Source: Amycolatopsis xylanica
Lineage (GTDB): Bacteria; Actinomycetota; Actinomycetes; Mycobacteriales; Pseudonocardiaceae
Reading direction: 5' to 3'
Length of the DNA: 64,000 nt
Assembly (NCBI RefSeq): GCF_900107045.1
Contig: NZ_FNON01000002.1
Coordinates: 372,001-436,000 of the forward strand
Both the position numbers and the translations under genes were made by a program. This document shows positions 42,589-53,040 of the stretch, one piece after another; position 1 is the stretch's first letter, and every line of letters begins with the position of its first letter. The notes below the pieces were generated by a model. It had not been told where the DNA came from. It saw only the letters and a list, made by a program, of their open reading frames with translations, and did no database searches.

Positions 42589-43407
42589 ATGACGCGACGC
42601 CTGATCGGCATCCTCTTCGCAGCACTGACCACGACCGCGCTGGTCGGCACCGCCGCACCGGCCACCGCGGCCGTCCAAGCCGCGAACTTCGCCGGAACGG
42701 TCGCACTGTCGAACTGCTCCGGCTCGCTGGTCAAGCTGGCGGGCGCGGCCGACACCGACCCCGGCCTGGTGCTGTCGAACGGTCACTGCCTCGAATCCGG
42801 CTTCCCCTCGGCCGGCCAGGTCATCACGAACAAGGCGTCCACCCGCTCGTTCACCCTGCTGAACGCGAACGCGGGGTCCGCGGGCACGCTGCGGGCGAAG
42901 AAGATCGTCTACGCGACGATGACCGACACCGACGTGTCGCTCTACCAGCTCAACGAATCCTACGCCCAGATCAAGGCGCGCACCCGCATCTCGCCGCTGG
43001 AACTGGCCTCGACGCACCCGACCGCGGGCAACCACATCGACATCGTCTCCGGGTACTGGAAGCGGATCTACTCGTGCAACATCGACGGGTTCGTCTACCA
43101 GATCAAGGAAGGCTCCTGGACCTGGAAGGACTCGATCCGCTACACCCCGGAGTGCAAGACCATCGGCGGCACCTCCGGCTCGCCGATCATCGACTCCGCG
43201 AGCGGCAAGGTCGCGGGCATCAACAACACCGGCAACGAGGACGGCGCGCGCTGCACCCTCAACAACCCGTGTGAGGTCGCCCAAGACGGCACCGTGACCG
43301 TGCGCAAGGGCACGAACTACGGGCAGCAGACCTACCGCTTCTACGGCTGCCTCAAGGCCAGCGAGCTCGACCTGAAGAACCCCGCCTGCGCGCTTCCCAA
43401 GCCGTAG
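42589..43407 (+). CDS. Secreted trypsin-like serine protease
   Basis: 272 residues with a signal peptide (MTRRLIGILFAALTTTALVG..., cleavage after ATA). The catalytic triad of the chymotrypsin fold is visible: His in SNGHCLE, Asp in TDTDVSLYQL, and Ser in GGTSGSPII. Six further Cys can form disulfides (CSGS, YSCNID, PECKT, ARCTLNNPC, GCL). Extracellular; the substrate is not predictable. It is divergent from topA and convergent with the next gene, whose stop lies 3 bp away. Confidence 0.92.
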   Translation: MTRRLIGILFAALTTTALVGTAAPATAAVQAANFAGTVALSNCSGSLVKLAGAADTDPGLVLSNGHCLESGFPSAGQVITNKASTRSFTLLNANAGSAGTLRAKKIVYATMTDTDVSLYQLNESYAQIKARTRISPLELASTHPTAGNHIDIVSGYWKRIYSCNIDGFVYQIKEGSWTWKDSIRYTPECKTIGGTSGSPIIDSASGKVAGINNTGNEDGARCTLNNPCEVAQDGTVTVRKGTNYGQQTYRFYGCLKASELDLKNPACALPKP

Positions 43408-43409
43408 CG

Positions 43410-43994
43410 TCACCCTGCCCGCTTGGCCGTCTCCGGCCAGGCGGGCAGTGCCGCGGCCGGTGGCGTGCCGATCAGCTCGGCGAAGCAGGCGAGACGGCGG
43501 CGGCCGGTCACCTTGATGGCCGGGCCACCACCGCGCGGGCCGACCAGCTGGGCAGGCACGCCGAGCGCCGCCAGCGCGCCGACCAGCGGCTCATGTGTTT
43601 CGGGCGCGTCGAGATCGACCGCGAGCAGGTAGGCGTGCGCGGCGGACCGGCCGCAGGCGAGCGCCCACAGCCGCAGCATCGCGCCATCCAGCCGGAACCC
43701 CGCCGGAATGGACTTCTCGATGCCCCACTGGCCAGCCATCGGCAGCAGGTCGACCCGGAACGGGGTCCTGACCAGCGGTTCACCCTCCTCGGACGCGCTG
43801 ACCTCCGCATCCACCCCGCGCCTGCGGCATTCGTGCGCGATCAGGCTCGCCCGCCACGGCTGCTCGACCCGCACGGTCAGCCGCGCGGCCGTCCGCCCGA
43901 AGCTCGCCAGCCGCCCCTGGCCGCAGAGCAGCCCGGCGAGGTCGGCGAGCCTCGGTCCGCTGGCCTCGGCCGAGAAGAACGAGATCTGGTCCAC
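43410..43994 (-). CDS. Hypothetical protein, possible WhiA-like LAGLIDADG fold
   Basis: 194 residues, cytosolic. Two halves each look like alpha-beta-alpha units: LLCGQGRLASFGRTAARLTVRVEQPWRASLIAHECRR, then WALACGRSAAHAYLLAVDLDAPETHEPLVGALAALGVPAQLV and GPAIKVTGRRRLACFAELIG. Order and spacing resemble the LAGLIDADG-like region of the sporulation regulator WhiA, but without its C-terminal helix-turn-helix. No catalytic acidic residues are apparent. The relationship is tentative; the gene may represent an orphan family. Confidence 0.5.
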   Translation of the reverse strand: MDQISFFSAEASGPRLADLAGLLCGQGRLASFGRTAARLTVRVEQPWRASLIAHECRRRGVDAEVSASEEGEPLVRTPFRVDLLPMAGQWGIEKSIPAGFRLDGAMLRLWALACGRSAAHAYLLAVDLDAPETHEPLVGALAALGVPAQLVGPRGGGPAIKVTGRRRLACFAELIGTPPAAALPAWPETAKRAG

Positions 43995-44034
43995 ACCCCT
44001 CAGGGTAGAACACCAGTTCGATTACTGCCTAGGC

Positions 44035-44652
44035 TCAGTTGCCCTGCCTGGACAGCGGCGAACCCGTTTCACCCGGTGGGGAGAGCTGCTGACAGCTCGG
44101 CGCCAGCCTGCTCGCCAGCGCCAGTTCTGGCACGGAGTGCAAACCGCGCATCAGATCCAGCCGCGAGATGTCGTCGAGCGGACCACCCGCGTCGGCGAGC
44201 GCCTTCTTGACCGCCGACGGATCCTTGGCGACCTCGAGCCGCTGCCTGGCCTCGGCCGCGCGCGTCCTGATCCCGGTGAACGACTTCGCCGCGTTGTCAC
44301 GCACGGCGGAGCCGCCCGCCACCGGGGAAGGCCCCAGCTTGGCCAGCGTCGCGAGCGACCCGTCCAGCCCGCCGATCACGGAAGTGAGCAGCTCACGGGT
44401 GGTGACGGCGGCTCGCGCCGAGGTGCTGGGATCGACGACCGGCATGGTCGACAGGGTCTGCACCAGGCCGAACGCGGCCTTGCAGTATCCCTCCGCCCAG
44501 AGCACCACCGGATCGCCACCGGACCCGGCCGCCGAGCCAGGCCTGACGCTCGCCTGGGATCTCGGCTGCTGCCCGCACGCGGCAAGGGACAAGCCGAGTA
44601 AAAGGCAAAGTCCTGTTGATATGGCGGCGAAAACGGTACTCCGCGGCCGCAA
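44035..44652 (-). CDS. Lipoprotein of unknown function (copy 1 of three)
   Basis: 205 residues starting with TTG 44652, nine bases after an AGGAGG site. Signal peptide with lipobox LAAC (SLAACGQQ), so it is anchored to the outer face of the membrane. The mature domain is about 150 residues, helical, with a YCKA...F segment and conserved spacing to the two downstream paralogues (WxxxYC, about three helices, final C-Q). It is the most divergent of the three. Confidence 0.75.
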   Translation of the reverse strand: MRPRSTVFAAISTGLCLLLGLSLAACGQQPRSQASVRPGSAAGSGGDPVVLWAEGYCKAAFGLVQTLSTMPVVDPSTSARAAVTTRELLTSVIGGLDGSLATLAKLGPSPVAGGSAVRDNAAKSFTGIRTRAAEARQRLEVAKDPSAVKKALADAGGPLDDISRLDLMRGLHSVPELALASRLAPSCQQLSPPGETGSPLSRQGN

Positions 44653-44744
44653 ACTCGTTGCACCTCCTGCAAACGCTGTATCGAAAACCGTTACCGACGG
44701 TACCGATCACACAGCGGTTTGCAAGTCGCCGGGCTGAGCGCGCT

Positions 44745-45389
44745 TTATCCGGAAATGTTCTTGCAGTTGGGGGCTTTTTCGATCGCGGCGGCGAGCGCGG
44801 GTGAGGCCTGGAGATCCTTGAGGGGATCGACGATCGAGTCGGTGATCTCGGCGGCCGTCTGGAGGCCCGCCATCGCGTCGGTCAGCGCCTGCTGGTCACC
44901 GGGCGCGGCGGCGTCGAGCTTGGTCTTCGCTGCCTTGACCTTCTCGGCGGCGGGCTTGTAGGCGTCGATGAGCTTCTGCTTCGCCGTGTCGCCGACGGGG
45001 TCCGGGGCCTTCGCGAGCTTGCCGAGCGAGCCGACCGCGCCGTTGAGCGCGTCGTAGATCTTGCCGTACAGGGCGGAGATGCTCTTGCGGCCCGCGTCGG
45101 GGTCCGCAGGGTCCATGCCGCCGGAGTCCTGGCCCGCGTTTTCGATGGCCTTCAGTCCGGAGAGCGCGCCGCAGTAGTCGTTGACCCAGCCCGCCGGGTC
45201 GGTCGCGCCGGACGGCTGGACGGGAGTCGGCGCTGGTGCCGACGTCGCGGAGGAGCCGGAGTCGGGCGAAGCGGCGCTGGACTGGCCGGACGACGGAGGC
45301 GCGGCGTCCTTCTTCTCGTCGCCACCGCAACCGGTGAGGGCGAGCGTGAGGGTGAGGCCAGCGGCCACGAGAGAGAGGCTGCGCCTCAT
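44745..45389 (-). CDS. Lipoprotein of unknown function (copy 2 of three)
   Basis: 214 residues from ATG 45389 (AAGGAG site). Lipobox LTGC follows the signal sequence MRRSLSLVAAGLTLTLA. A Ser/Pro/Ala-rich linker leads to a helical domain with WVNDYCGALSGL and a C-terminal PNCKNI. The signal sequence and domain closely match copy 3. The motif TGTGATCGAGTA occurs 43 bp upstream in both, which indicates tandem duplication of gene plus upstream region. Confidence 0.8.
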   Translation of the reverse strand: MRRSLSLVAAGLTLTLALTGCGGDEKKDAAPPSSGQSSAASPDSGSSATSAPAPTPVQPSGATDPAGWVNDYCGALSGLKAIENAGQDSGGMDPADPDAGRKSISALYGKIYDALNGAVGSLGKLAKAPDPVGDTAKQKLIDAYKPAAEKVKAAKTKLDAAAPGDQQALTDAMAGLQTAAEITDSIVDPLKDLQASPALAAAIEKAPNCKNISG

Positions 45390-45431
45390 TGAGCACTCCT
45401 TGGGGACGGGAAAGCCAACCGCAAGGCACGC

Positions 45432-45443
45432 TACTCGATCACA
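45432..45443 (-). promoter_or_regulatory. Shared upstream motif of lipoprotein copy 2
   Basis: TGTGATCGAGTA on the minus strand, 43 bp before the start codon. The same twelve bases at the same distance precede copy 3 (46152-46163). Probably part of a conserved promoter or operator. Confidence 0.5.
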
Positions 45444-45460
45444 GCCGCTCAAGGCAGCTA

Positions 45461-45495
45461 CTCAGGGCCCGTCACGGATCGCGACGGGCCCTGAG
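45461..45495. terminator. Hairpin terminator after lipoprotein copy 3
   Basis: A 13-bp perfect stem CTCAGGGCCCGTC / GACGGGCCCTGAG with a 9-nt loop, 9 bp from the copy 3 stop codon. It keeps copy 2 as a separate transcript. Confidence 0.8.
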
Positions 45496-45503
45496 CTTTT
45501 CGC

Positions 45504-46109
45504 TTACTTCTTGTCCAGCGCCTTGCAGTTCGGCTGGTCCTTGCCCGCGGCCTCGAGCTCCGGGGCGCCCTTGATCTGCTTCTCCGGGTCGAAGCTGCTC
45601 AGCGCGGTGCCGACCGACTGGAACGCCAGCGCGGCGGCGGCCACGGCCTGCGCGTCACCGGCGGGAGCGGCGTCGAGCTTCGCCTTCGCGGCCTTGATCT
45701 GGTCGTCGACCGGCTTGAGCGTGTCGAGGAAGGTCTTCTTCGCCTCGTCACCGGCCGCGACCGGGGACGCGGGCAGCTTGCTGAGCTTCTCGACGGCGGG
45801 GCTGATCGCGCCACCGATGGTCTCGAGCAGCTGGGACATGGCCTTCTGCTTCTCCGCGATCGTGGCGGTCTCGGCAGGCGGCTGGATCTTCGAGGCGTCG
45901 AGGTTCGCGAGCTCGGTCAGCGAGCCGCAGAAGTCGTTGACCCAGGCGCCCGCGTTGCCTGCCGGAGCGGCGGACGAGGAGCTGGCAGGGGCGGGTGCCG
46001 GCGAAGAGGGCGACGGGGCGGCCGTCGACGGCTTGTCCGCGGAACCGCAGGCGGTGAGCGCCAGCGCCAGGGCGACCCCTGCGCCGGCAAGACTGAGGCT
46101 GCGCCTCAT
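45504..46109 (-). CDS. Lipoprotein of unknown function (copy 3 of three)
   Basis: 201 residues from ATG 46109 (AAGGAG site). Signal peptide MRRSLSLAGAGVALALA with lipobox LTAC. A Pro/Ser/Ala linker precedes the helical domain with WVNDFCGSLTEL and the end QPNCKALDKK. Paralogue of copies 1 and 2. A role in binding a cell-wall component or small ligand is possible but nothing in the sequence proves it. Confidence 0.8.
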   Translation of the reverse strand: MRRSLSLAGAGVALALALTACGSADKPSTAAPSPSSPAPAPASSSSAAPAGNAGAWVNDFCGSLTELANLDASKIQPPAETATIAEKQKAMSQLLETIGGAISPAVEKLSKLPASPVAAGDEAKKTFLDTLKPVDDQIKAAKAKLDAAPAGDAQAVAAAALAFQSVGTALSSFDPEKQIKGAPELEAAGKDQPNCKALDKK

Positions 46110-46151
46110 GGTGGACTCCTTAGTAAAGGGACTTTCAAGCAAACCGGACGG

Positions 46152-46163
46152 TACTCGATCACA
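46152..46163 (-). promoter_or_regulatory. Shared upstream motif of lipoprotein copy 3
   Basis: TGTGATCGAGTA on the minus strand, 43 bp before the start codon, identical in sequence and distance to the motif upstream of copy 2. Confidence 0.5.
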
Positions 46164-46172
46164 AAACACACA

Positions 46173-46204
46173 GGGCCCGCCACGCGAACAAGCGTGACGG
46201 GCCC
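46173..46204 (-). terminator. Terminator after the pyrophosphatase gene
   Basis: Stem GGGCCCGcCACGC / GCGTGaCGGGCCC with one mismatch and a GAACAA loop, 21 bp beyond the hppA stop. The minus strand continues TGTGTGTTTTG, a T-rich tail. Confidence 0.75.
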
Positions 46205-46224
46205 CGAGTGGGTTACAGCTGCGA

Positions 46225-48519
<2,295 letters not shown>

Positions 48520-48595
48520 TCGTCCTCCATGAGACGTCGCCTTTTCCAATGCCGGAAGGCCGGTGAACCGGCGCGCCGTCATTGGCGTGGGATCT

Positions 48596-48611
48596 ACACC
48601 ACAAGTGGTGT
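48596..48611. promoter_or_regulatory. Palindrome between hppA and the helicase gene
   Basis: ACACCAC-AA-GTGGTGT, a perfect 7-bp dyad about 80 bp from the hppA start, in the divergent promoter region. A possible operator; the factor is unknown. Confidence 0.4.
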
Positions 48612-48791
48612 GGTTTGCCGGAGTGTATTGGTACTGCGTGGGACGTCGGCAAGGCGTCCCGATACTGATACGTTGAGTGATCTTGTGAGACTGCTCACTA
48701 GATCGATTCTTCGCAGGCGCGGCAAGGAATCCGGAACAGGGTTTCGGAGGTTGTCGGTGTGCTGTGCCAAGCTCGTCGGGTGGCAGGCGCG

Positions 48792-51170
48792 ATGGACGGG
48801 GAGAGAGCGCGGGCGCTGCTGCGCCGGATGACGGCGGGCTTGCCGGAGGACCTCAATCCGATCACCCATATAGCCCAATTTCCCGCCAGGATCGCGAGCT
48901 TCGCCGAGTGGCCGTCGTGGACGCCGCCGGAGGTGGTGGCCGCGTTCGGTTCGGCGGGTGTCGAACGGGCTTGGACGCACCAGATCGAAGCGGCCGAACT
49001 CGCGCATTCCGGGCACAACGTGGTCATCTCGACCGGCACCGCCTCTGGCAAGTCGCTGGCGTACCAGCTGCCGGTGTTGTCCTCGCTGAGTGAGGACGAC
49101 CGCGCGTGCGCGCTGTATCTCTCCCCGACCAAGGCGCTGGGCGCGGATCAGCTGCGGTCGGTGTCCTCATTGGACGTGTCGGGCGTGCGGCCCGCGTCCT
49201 TCGACGGCGACACCCCGATGGCCGAGCGGGACTGGGTGCGCGCGCATTCGCGGTGGGTGTTCACGAACCCGGACATGCTGCATCGCGGGATCCTCGCCTC
49301 GCACGCGCGCTGGGCGCGGTTCTTCAAGCGGTTGTCCTATGTGGTCGTCGACGAATGCCACAGTTATCGCGGGGTTTTCGGCTCTCATGTCGCGCTTCTG
49401 CTGCGACGGCTGCGCCGGGTGGCCCGGCATTACGGCGCCTCGCCGGTCTTCGTGCTGGCCTCGGCGACGACGGCCGAACCCGCGGCGTTCGCGAGCAGGC
49501 TCATCGGAGCGGACTGCGCTGCCGTCACCGAGGACGTCTCCCCTCGCGGCCCGCGCACGATCGCGCTGTGGGAACCGCCGCTGCTGGAAGACTTTTCCGG
49601 CGAGAACGGCGCCCCGGTCCGGCGCTCGGCGGGCGCCGAAGCAGGCCGGATCCTCGCCGAACTCGTCATCGAGGGCGCGCGCAGCCTGGCCTTCGTGCGG
49701 TCACGGCTCGGCGCGGAGCTGACCGCGATCGGCGCGCGCCGCATTCTGTCCGAAGTGGACAGTTCGCTGACTCCGCTGGTGGCCGCGTACAGGTCGGGCT
49801 ATCTGCCGGAAGAACGGCGCGCACTCGAAGCGGATCTGCTCGCTGGGCGGCTGCTGGGGGTCGCGACGACGAACGCGCTGGAGCTCGGCGTCGACATCGC
49901 CGGGCTGGACGCGGTGGTGCTCGCCGGTTATCCGGGCACGCTCGCCTCGTTCTGGCAGCAGTCGGGGCGGGCGGGCCGGTCCGGTGATTCGGCACTGGTG
50001 GTGTTCGTCGCCCGAGACGATCCGCTCGACACCTATCTCGTGCATCACCCGGCGGCGATACTGGAGCGCCCGGTGGAAACCGCGGTGCTGGATCCGGCGA
50101 ACCCCTATGTATTGGCGCCGCAGCTGGCTTGCGCGGCGGCGGAGTTGCCGTTGACCACGGGTGAGCTGGACGCGTTCGGCGGCGAAGCGGCGAAAACCGT
50201 GCTGGACGCGCTGGTTTCCGACGGCGTGCTCCGGCGGCGGCCGAGCGGCTGGTACTGGACGTCGCGGGACCGGCCGCAGCACGAGGTGGACATCCGAGGC
50301 TCCGGCGGCGAGCAGATCGCGGTGGTGGAAGCGGATTCCGGGCGGATGCTCGGCACGGTCGATCCCGGTTCGGCGTGTTTCACGGTGCACCCCGGCGCGG
50401 TGTATCTGCATCAGGGCAAGTCGTACGTCGTCGACGAGCTGGACTTCGAAGCCGGACTCGCGATGGTGCACGCCGAGGCGCCGGACTGGAACACCCAGCC
50501 GCGCGAGGTGGTGGACATCGCCGTGCGGAAGACCGTGCTGCGCAAGGATTATGGCGGTGTCAGCGTCTGCCTCGGCGAGGTGGCCGTGACCTCGCAGGTG
50601 GTCGGCTATCTCCGGCGGCGGCCGTCCGGGCAGGTGCTCGACCACGTTTCGCTCGACCTGCCCGAGCAGGTATTGGAGACGCGGGCGGTCTGGTACACGA
50701 TCTCGCCTGAATTGCTGGAGGTCTGCGGGGCACCGGGGGGCGCCGGCCTGCTGCCGGCGCGCGTCCCCGGTGCCCTGCATGCCGCCGAGCACGCGGCGAT
50801 CGGCCTGCTACCGCTGTTCGCCACGTGCGACCGATGGGATATCGGCGGAGTGTCCACCGCGTGGCACGAAGACACCGGGGAGGCGACGGTGTTCGTGCAC
50901 GACGGTCATCCCGGGGGTGCGGGATTCGCCGACCGCGGATTCGCCGCGGTGTTCCCATGGTTGGACGCGACGCGGGAGGCGATCATCTCCTGCGAGTGCC
51001 CGACGGGTTGCCCGTCCTGTGTTCAGTCGCCGAAATGCGGGAACGGCAACGACCCACTGGACAAGGCGGGTGCCGTGGCCGTTCTGGATACCGTGCTCGG
51101 GGCTTTGCGTCAGCACGGGGCCCAGGCAGGCCACGGGGTGGATCAAGCGGCCGAAGACTCGACCAGGTGA
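48792..51170 (+). CDS. DEAD/DEAH-box helicase with DUF1998-type zinc module (Hrq1/SftH-like)
   Basis: Superfamily 2 DNA helicase of about 792 residues; a longer in-frame start at 48759 exists. Walker A STGTASGKS, motif II DECH (VVVDECHSY), SATT motif III and QQSGRAGRSGD motif VI are present. The C-terminus has the four-Cys DUF1998/MrfAB signature CECPTGCPSC...KCGNGN. Relatives act in 3'-5' unwinding and repair of damaged or cross-linked DNA. It corresponds to M. tuberculosis Rv3649. Its 3' end overlaps the convergent prim-pol-like gene by 28 bp. Confidence 0.94.
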   Translation: MDGERARALLRRMTAGLPEDLNPITHIAQFPARIASFAEWPSWTPPEVVAAFGSAGVERAWTHQIEAAELAHSGHNVVISTGTASGKSLAYQLPVLSSLSEDDRACALYLSPTKALGADQLRSVSSLDVSGVRPASFDGDTPMAERDWVRAHSRWVFTNPDMLHRGILASHARWARFFKRLSYVVVDECHSYRGVFGSHVALLLRRLRRVARHYGASPVFVLASATTAEPAAFASRLIGADCAAVTEDVSPRGPRTIALWEPPLLEDFSGENGAPVRRSAGAEAGRILAELVIEGARSLAFVRSRLGAELTAIGARRILSEVDSSLTPLVAAYRSGYLPEERRALEADLLAGRLLGVATTNALELGVDIAGLDAVVLAGYPGTLASFWQQSGRAGRSGDSALVVFVARDDPLDTYLVHHPAAILERPVETAVLDPANPYVLAPQLACAAAELPLTTGELDAFGGEAAKTVLDALVSDGVLRRRPSGWYWTSRDRPQHEVDIRGSGGEQIAVVEADSGRMLGTVDPGSACFTVHPGAVYLHQGKSYVVDELDFEAGLAMVHAEAPDWNTQPREVVDIAVRKTVLRKDYGGVSVCLGEVAVTSQVVGYLRRRPSGQVLDHVSLDLPEQVLETRAVWYTISPELLEVCGAPGGAGLLPARVPGALHAAEHAAIGLLPLFATCDRWDIGGVSTAWHEDTGEATVFVHDGHPGGAGFADRGFAAVFPWLDATREAIISCECPTGCPSCVQSPKCGNGNDPLDKAGAVAVLDTVLGALRQHGAQAGHGVDQAAEDSTR

Positions 51171-51763
51171 ATCGCGTGCTCGCCCTCGAGCGCGCGCACC
51201 AGAACCTCGTGCACGGCCGAGGCTTCCGGCAGCTGCCAGCCCCAGACCTCGGGCTTGACCCGCCAGTGCACGACACCGTGCTGGAAAGGCGACGGCGGCA
51301 GCGGGATCCAGCTACCGGCGCCGTGCCATTCGATGGAGGCCTGCGCGGCCAGTGCGGCGGGGATGCTCGCCGCCGCGGTGGTGAGGAACAGCCAGCGGCC
51401 GTTCGGCATGGCGACGATGGGCGCGGGGTGCCCGGTCGCCCGCAGCAGGCGGGCGGCGCGCTTGCCGAGCTCGTCGTCGACCTCGATCGCGTCGAGCACG
51501 GTGCCGGTCGCCACGAGGAGGCTGTGCGTCTTGTCGCAGAACCACTCCGCCACCTGGTGCGGGTGGGCGCCGATGACGTCGCTCCAGTTGTCGTACGCCG
51601 GCACGGGCCTGCGCCAGGTCAGGTCATCGTCCTCGCCGCGCACCGCGACGGGGTTGACGCCCGGCAGCACCGGCCAGCCGCGCCACGCGAGGCCGATCGC
51701 CTCGGCGCGCAGCTCGATACGGAAAGCGTTGCGCCAGCTGTCCGGCCAGTTCGCGTCCAACAT
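51143..51763 (-). CDS. Prim-pol-like domain protein (bifunctional DNA primase/polymerase N-terminal type)
   Basis: 206 residues from ATG 51763 behind a GGAGG. It matches the small actinobacterial proteins annotated as bifunctional DNA primase/polymerase: A(x)GLAWRGWPVLPGV near the N-terminus, LLVATGTVLDAIEVDDELG, GRWLFLT, and SWIPLPPSPFQHGVVHWRVKP. The archaeo-eukaryotic primase DxD pair is not obvious (LDAIEVDDE), so polymerase activity is doubtful. Many such proteins are chromosomal orphans of unknown role. Confidence 0.7.
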   Translation of the reverse strand: MLDANWPDSWRNAFRIELRAEAIGLAWRGWPVLPGVNPVAVRGEDDDLTWRRPVPAYDNWSDVIGAHPHQVAEWFCDKTHSLLVATGTVLDAIEVDDELGKRAARLLRATGHPAPIVAMPNGRWLFLTTAAASIPAALAAQASIEWHGAGSWIPLPPSPFQHGVVHWRVKPEVWGWQLPEASAVHEVLVRALEGEHAIHLVESSAA

Positions 51764-52165
51764 TGTCTTCTTGCCTCCATCTTGCTTCCTGCTGCCGCCA
51801 CTCGCTCGTAGTGGCGTACATCTCAATAAACGGCAAGTTGCACATTGCCGATAGAGCCCACGCGACAACCGGTGGTTACGGGGCGATGAACGCGCGGTAG
51901 TTCAACGGCTGGACCGAACTGCCGCTTACCGATCATCCGGCCGTCGGAACCACTGCGGAGCCGTTCGCCGCAGGCGAAACCAGGGACGACGGTTTCGTCA
52001 GGTTCCGCGCTGTTCTTGAGGTACGGCCGTTCGGCGGGGGCCAAAAGTTCCAAATGACCGCTCGGCGCGCGAAGACGACCGCTGCTCGTGATCTGGACCA
52101 CTGATCTCCGCGGTCGGCGGGTCAGCCGCGCGGTCCGCTCGTCGGCCGCTCGTCTCCGTGGCCAC
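51764..52165. other. Gene-free stretch
   Basis: 402 bp between the prim-pol-like gene and the end of the tad operon. A 148-codon minus-strand frame crosses it, but its composition is random and Arg-rich with no family match. It presumably holds the prim-pol promoter. No structured RNA seen. Confidence 0.5.
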
Positions 52166-52507
52166 TCACGGCGGGCGGTCGACCGGCCCGGCGCGCGCAC
52201 GCGCCGCCACCGAGCCCCACGGACCGAGTACCCCGGCGAGCTCCAGCCGAACCTCGACGAGCGCGTCACCGGACACGAACCGGCACCCGCTCAGTCCTAT
52301 TCCCATGGCCTCGGTGACCCGGCGCGCCCGCTCACAGGACGGCCCGCCCGCCGCGGCCAGCGCCGAGAGATCGGCCGCGGTCTCCGCACGCCTCCGGCAG
52401 ATCGAGGCGACCCCGATCCAGCACACGGTCATCCCGATCACCAGCACCAGCAGCACGGCCACCGCGGCGAGCACCGAAGCCGAGCCGCCATCCCGCTCAC
52501 CCGGCAC
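52166..52507 (-). CDS. Rv3654c-family TadE-like protein
   Basis: 113 residues. One N-terminal helix (SASVLAAVAVLLVLVIGMTVCWIG) follows a short charged leader (ERDGG), as in TadE-type pseudopilins. Then comes the family's AETAADLSALAAA and two Cys (SCERA, GCRF). It is the last gene of the Flp/Tad pilus operon and overlaps the preceding TadE gene by 11 bp. The product is processed and inserted with the pilus machinery, by family inference. Confidence 0.88.
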   Translation of the reverse strand: MPGERDGGSASVLAAVAVLLVLVIGMTVCWIGVASICRRRAETAADLSALAAAGGPSCERARRVTEAMGIGLSGCRFVSGDALVEVRLELAGVLGPWGSVAARARAGPVDRPP

Positions 52508-52847
52508 CGGACACCCCCGGTTCGAGCAAGGCGAACGCCGTGGCGCGCACCCGCGCCCCGAACAGCAGACCGCCCACCGGGGCCACGCCGACCTCCACGG
52601 TCACCGCGTCGCCCTCGGCCCGCACCGCCAGCCGCGCTCCGCCCGGCGCGATGACCCGCACCGCGCTTTCGGCCTGCTGCCGCTGACCACGTGCCACCAG
52701 CCGCGCCGCTTCACCGGCGGCGTCGGTGCACCTGAGCAGGTCGACGACCATGGCGAGCCCGGCCAGCATCGAAGCCAGCACGAAGGCCAGCGCGCCCAGC
52801 GCGACCGCGGCCTCCACGGTCACCGCTCCCCGATCGCCGTCCATCAC
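52497..52847 (-). CDS. TadE-family type IV minor pilin
   Basis: 116 residues beginning MMDGDRGAVTVEAAVALGAL, with G|xxxVE prepilin-like cleavage context (DRGAVTVEAA) and a hydrophobic helix to about residue 35. A beta-rich C-terminal part follows (RLAVRAEGDAVTVEVGVAPVG). Overlaps the DUF4244 pilin gene by 4 bp and the next TadE gene by 11 bp. Equivalent to Rv3655c. Confidence 0.88.
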   Translation of the reverse strand: MMDGDRGAVTVEAAVALGALAFVLASMLAGLAMVVDLLRCTDAAGEAARLVARGQRQQAESAVRVIAPGGARLAVRAEGDAVTVEVGVAPVGGLLFGARVRATAFALLEPGVSGAG

Positions 52848-53014
52848 GTGCCCACCGAGAGCGCTCGTTCGATCAGCCCGCGCAGCGCGTCGGCCGCCCA
52901 GTCGCTGGTGACGAGCAGATAGATGACACCGGCGATGGCCGCGCCGGCGAGCGTGATCAACGCGTACTCGGCCGAGATCGCGCCCGCGTCGCCGTACAGG
53001 AACCGCTTTTCCAT
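52844..53014 (-). CDS. DUF4244 Flp-type pilin
   Basis: 56 residues from ATG 53014 behind GAGGAG. Small Flp pilin: basic leader MEKRFLYGDAGAISAEYAL, with the Glu and Tyr of Flp prepilins, then one hydrophobic helix (ITLAGAAIAGVIYLLV) and a short amphipathic end. This is the likely major pilus subunit (Rv3656c equivalent). The gene is too short for many gene finders. It lies 26 bp downstream of the TadC-like gene. Confidence 0.9.
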   Translation of the reverse strand: MEKRFLYGDAGAISAEYALITLAGAAIAGVIYLLVTSDWAADALRGLIERALSVGT

Positions 53015-53040
53015 GGCTGTACTCCTCTTTGTCGGTTCAG

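Noticed and set aside
51823-52269. 148-codon minus-strand frame
   Set aside because: Arg-rich, overlaps the 3' end of the tad operon, and has no recognisable motif.
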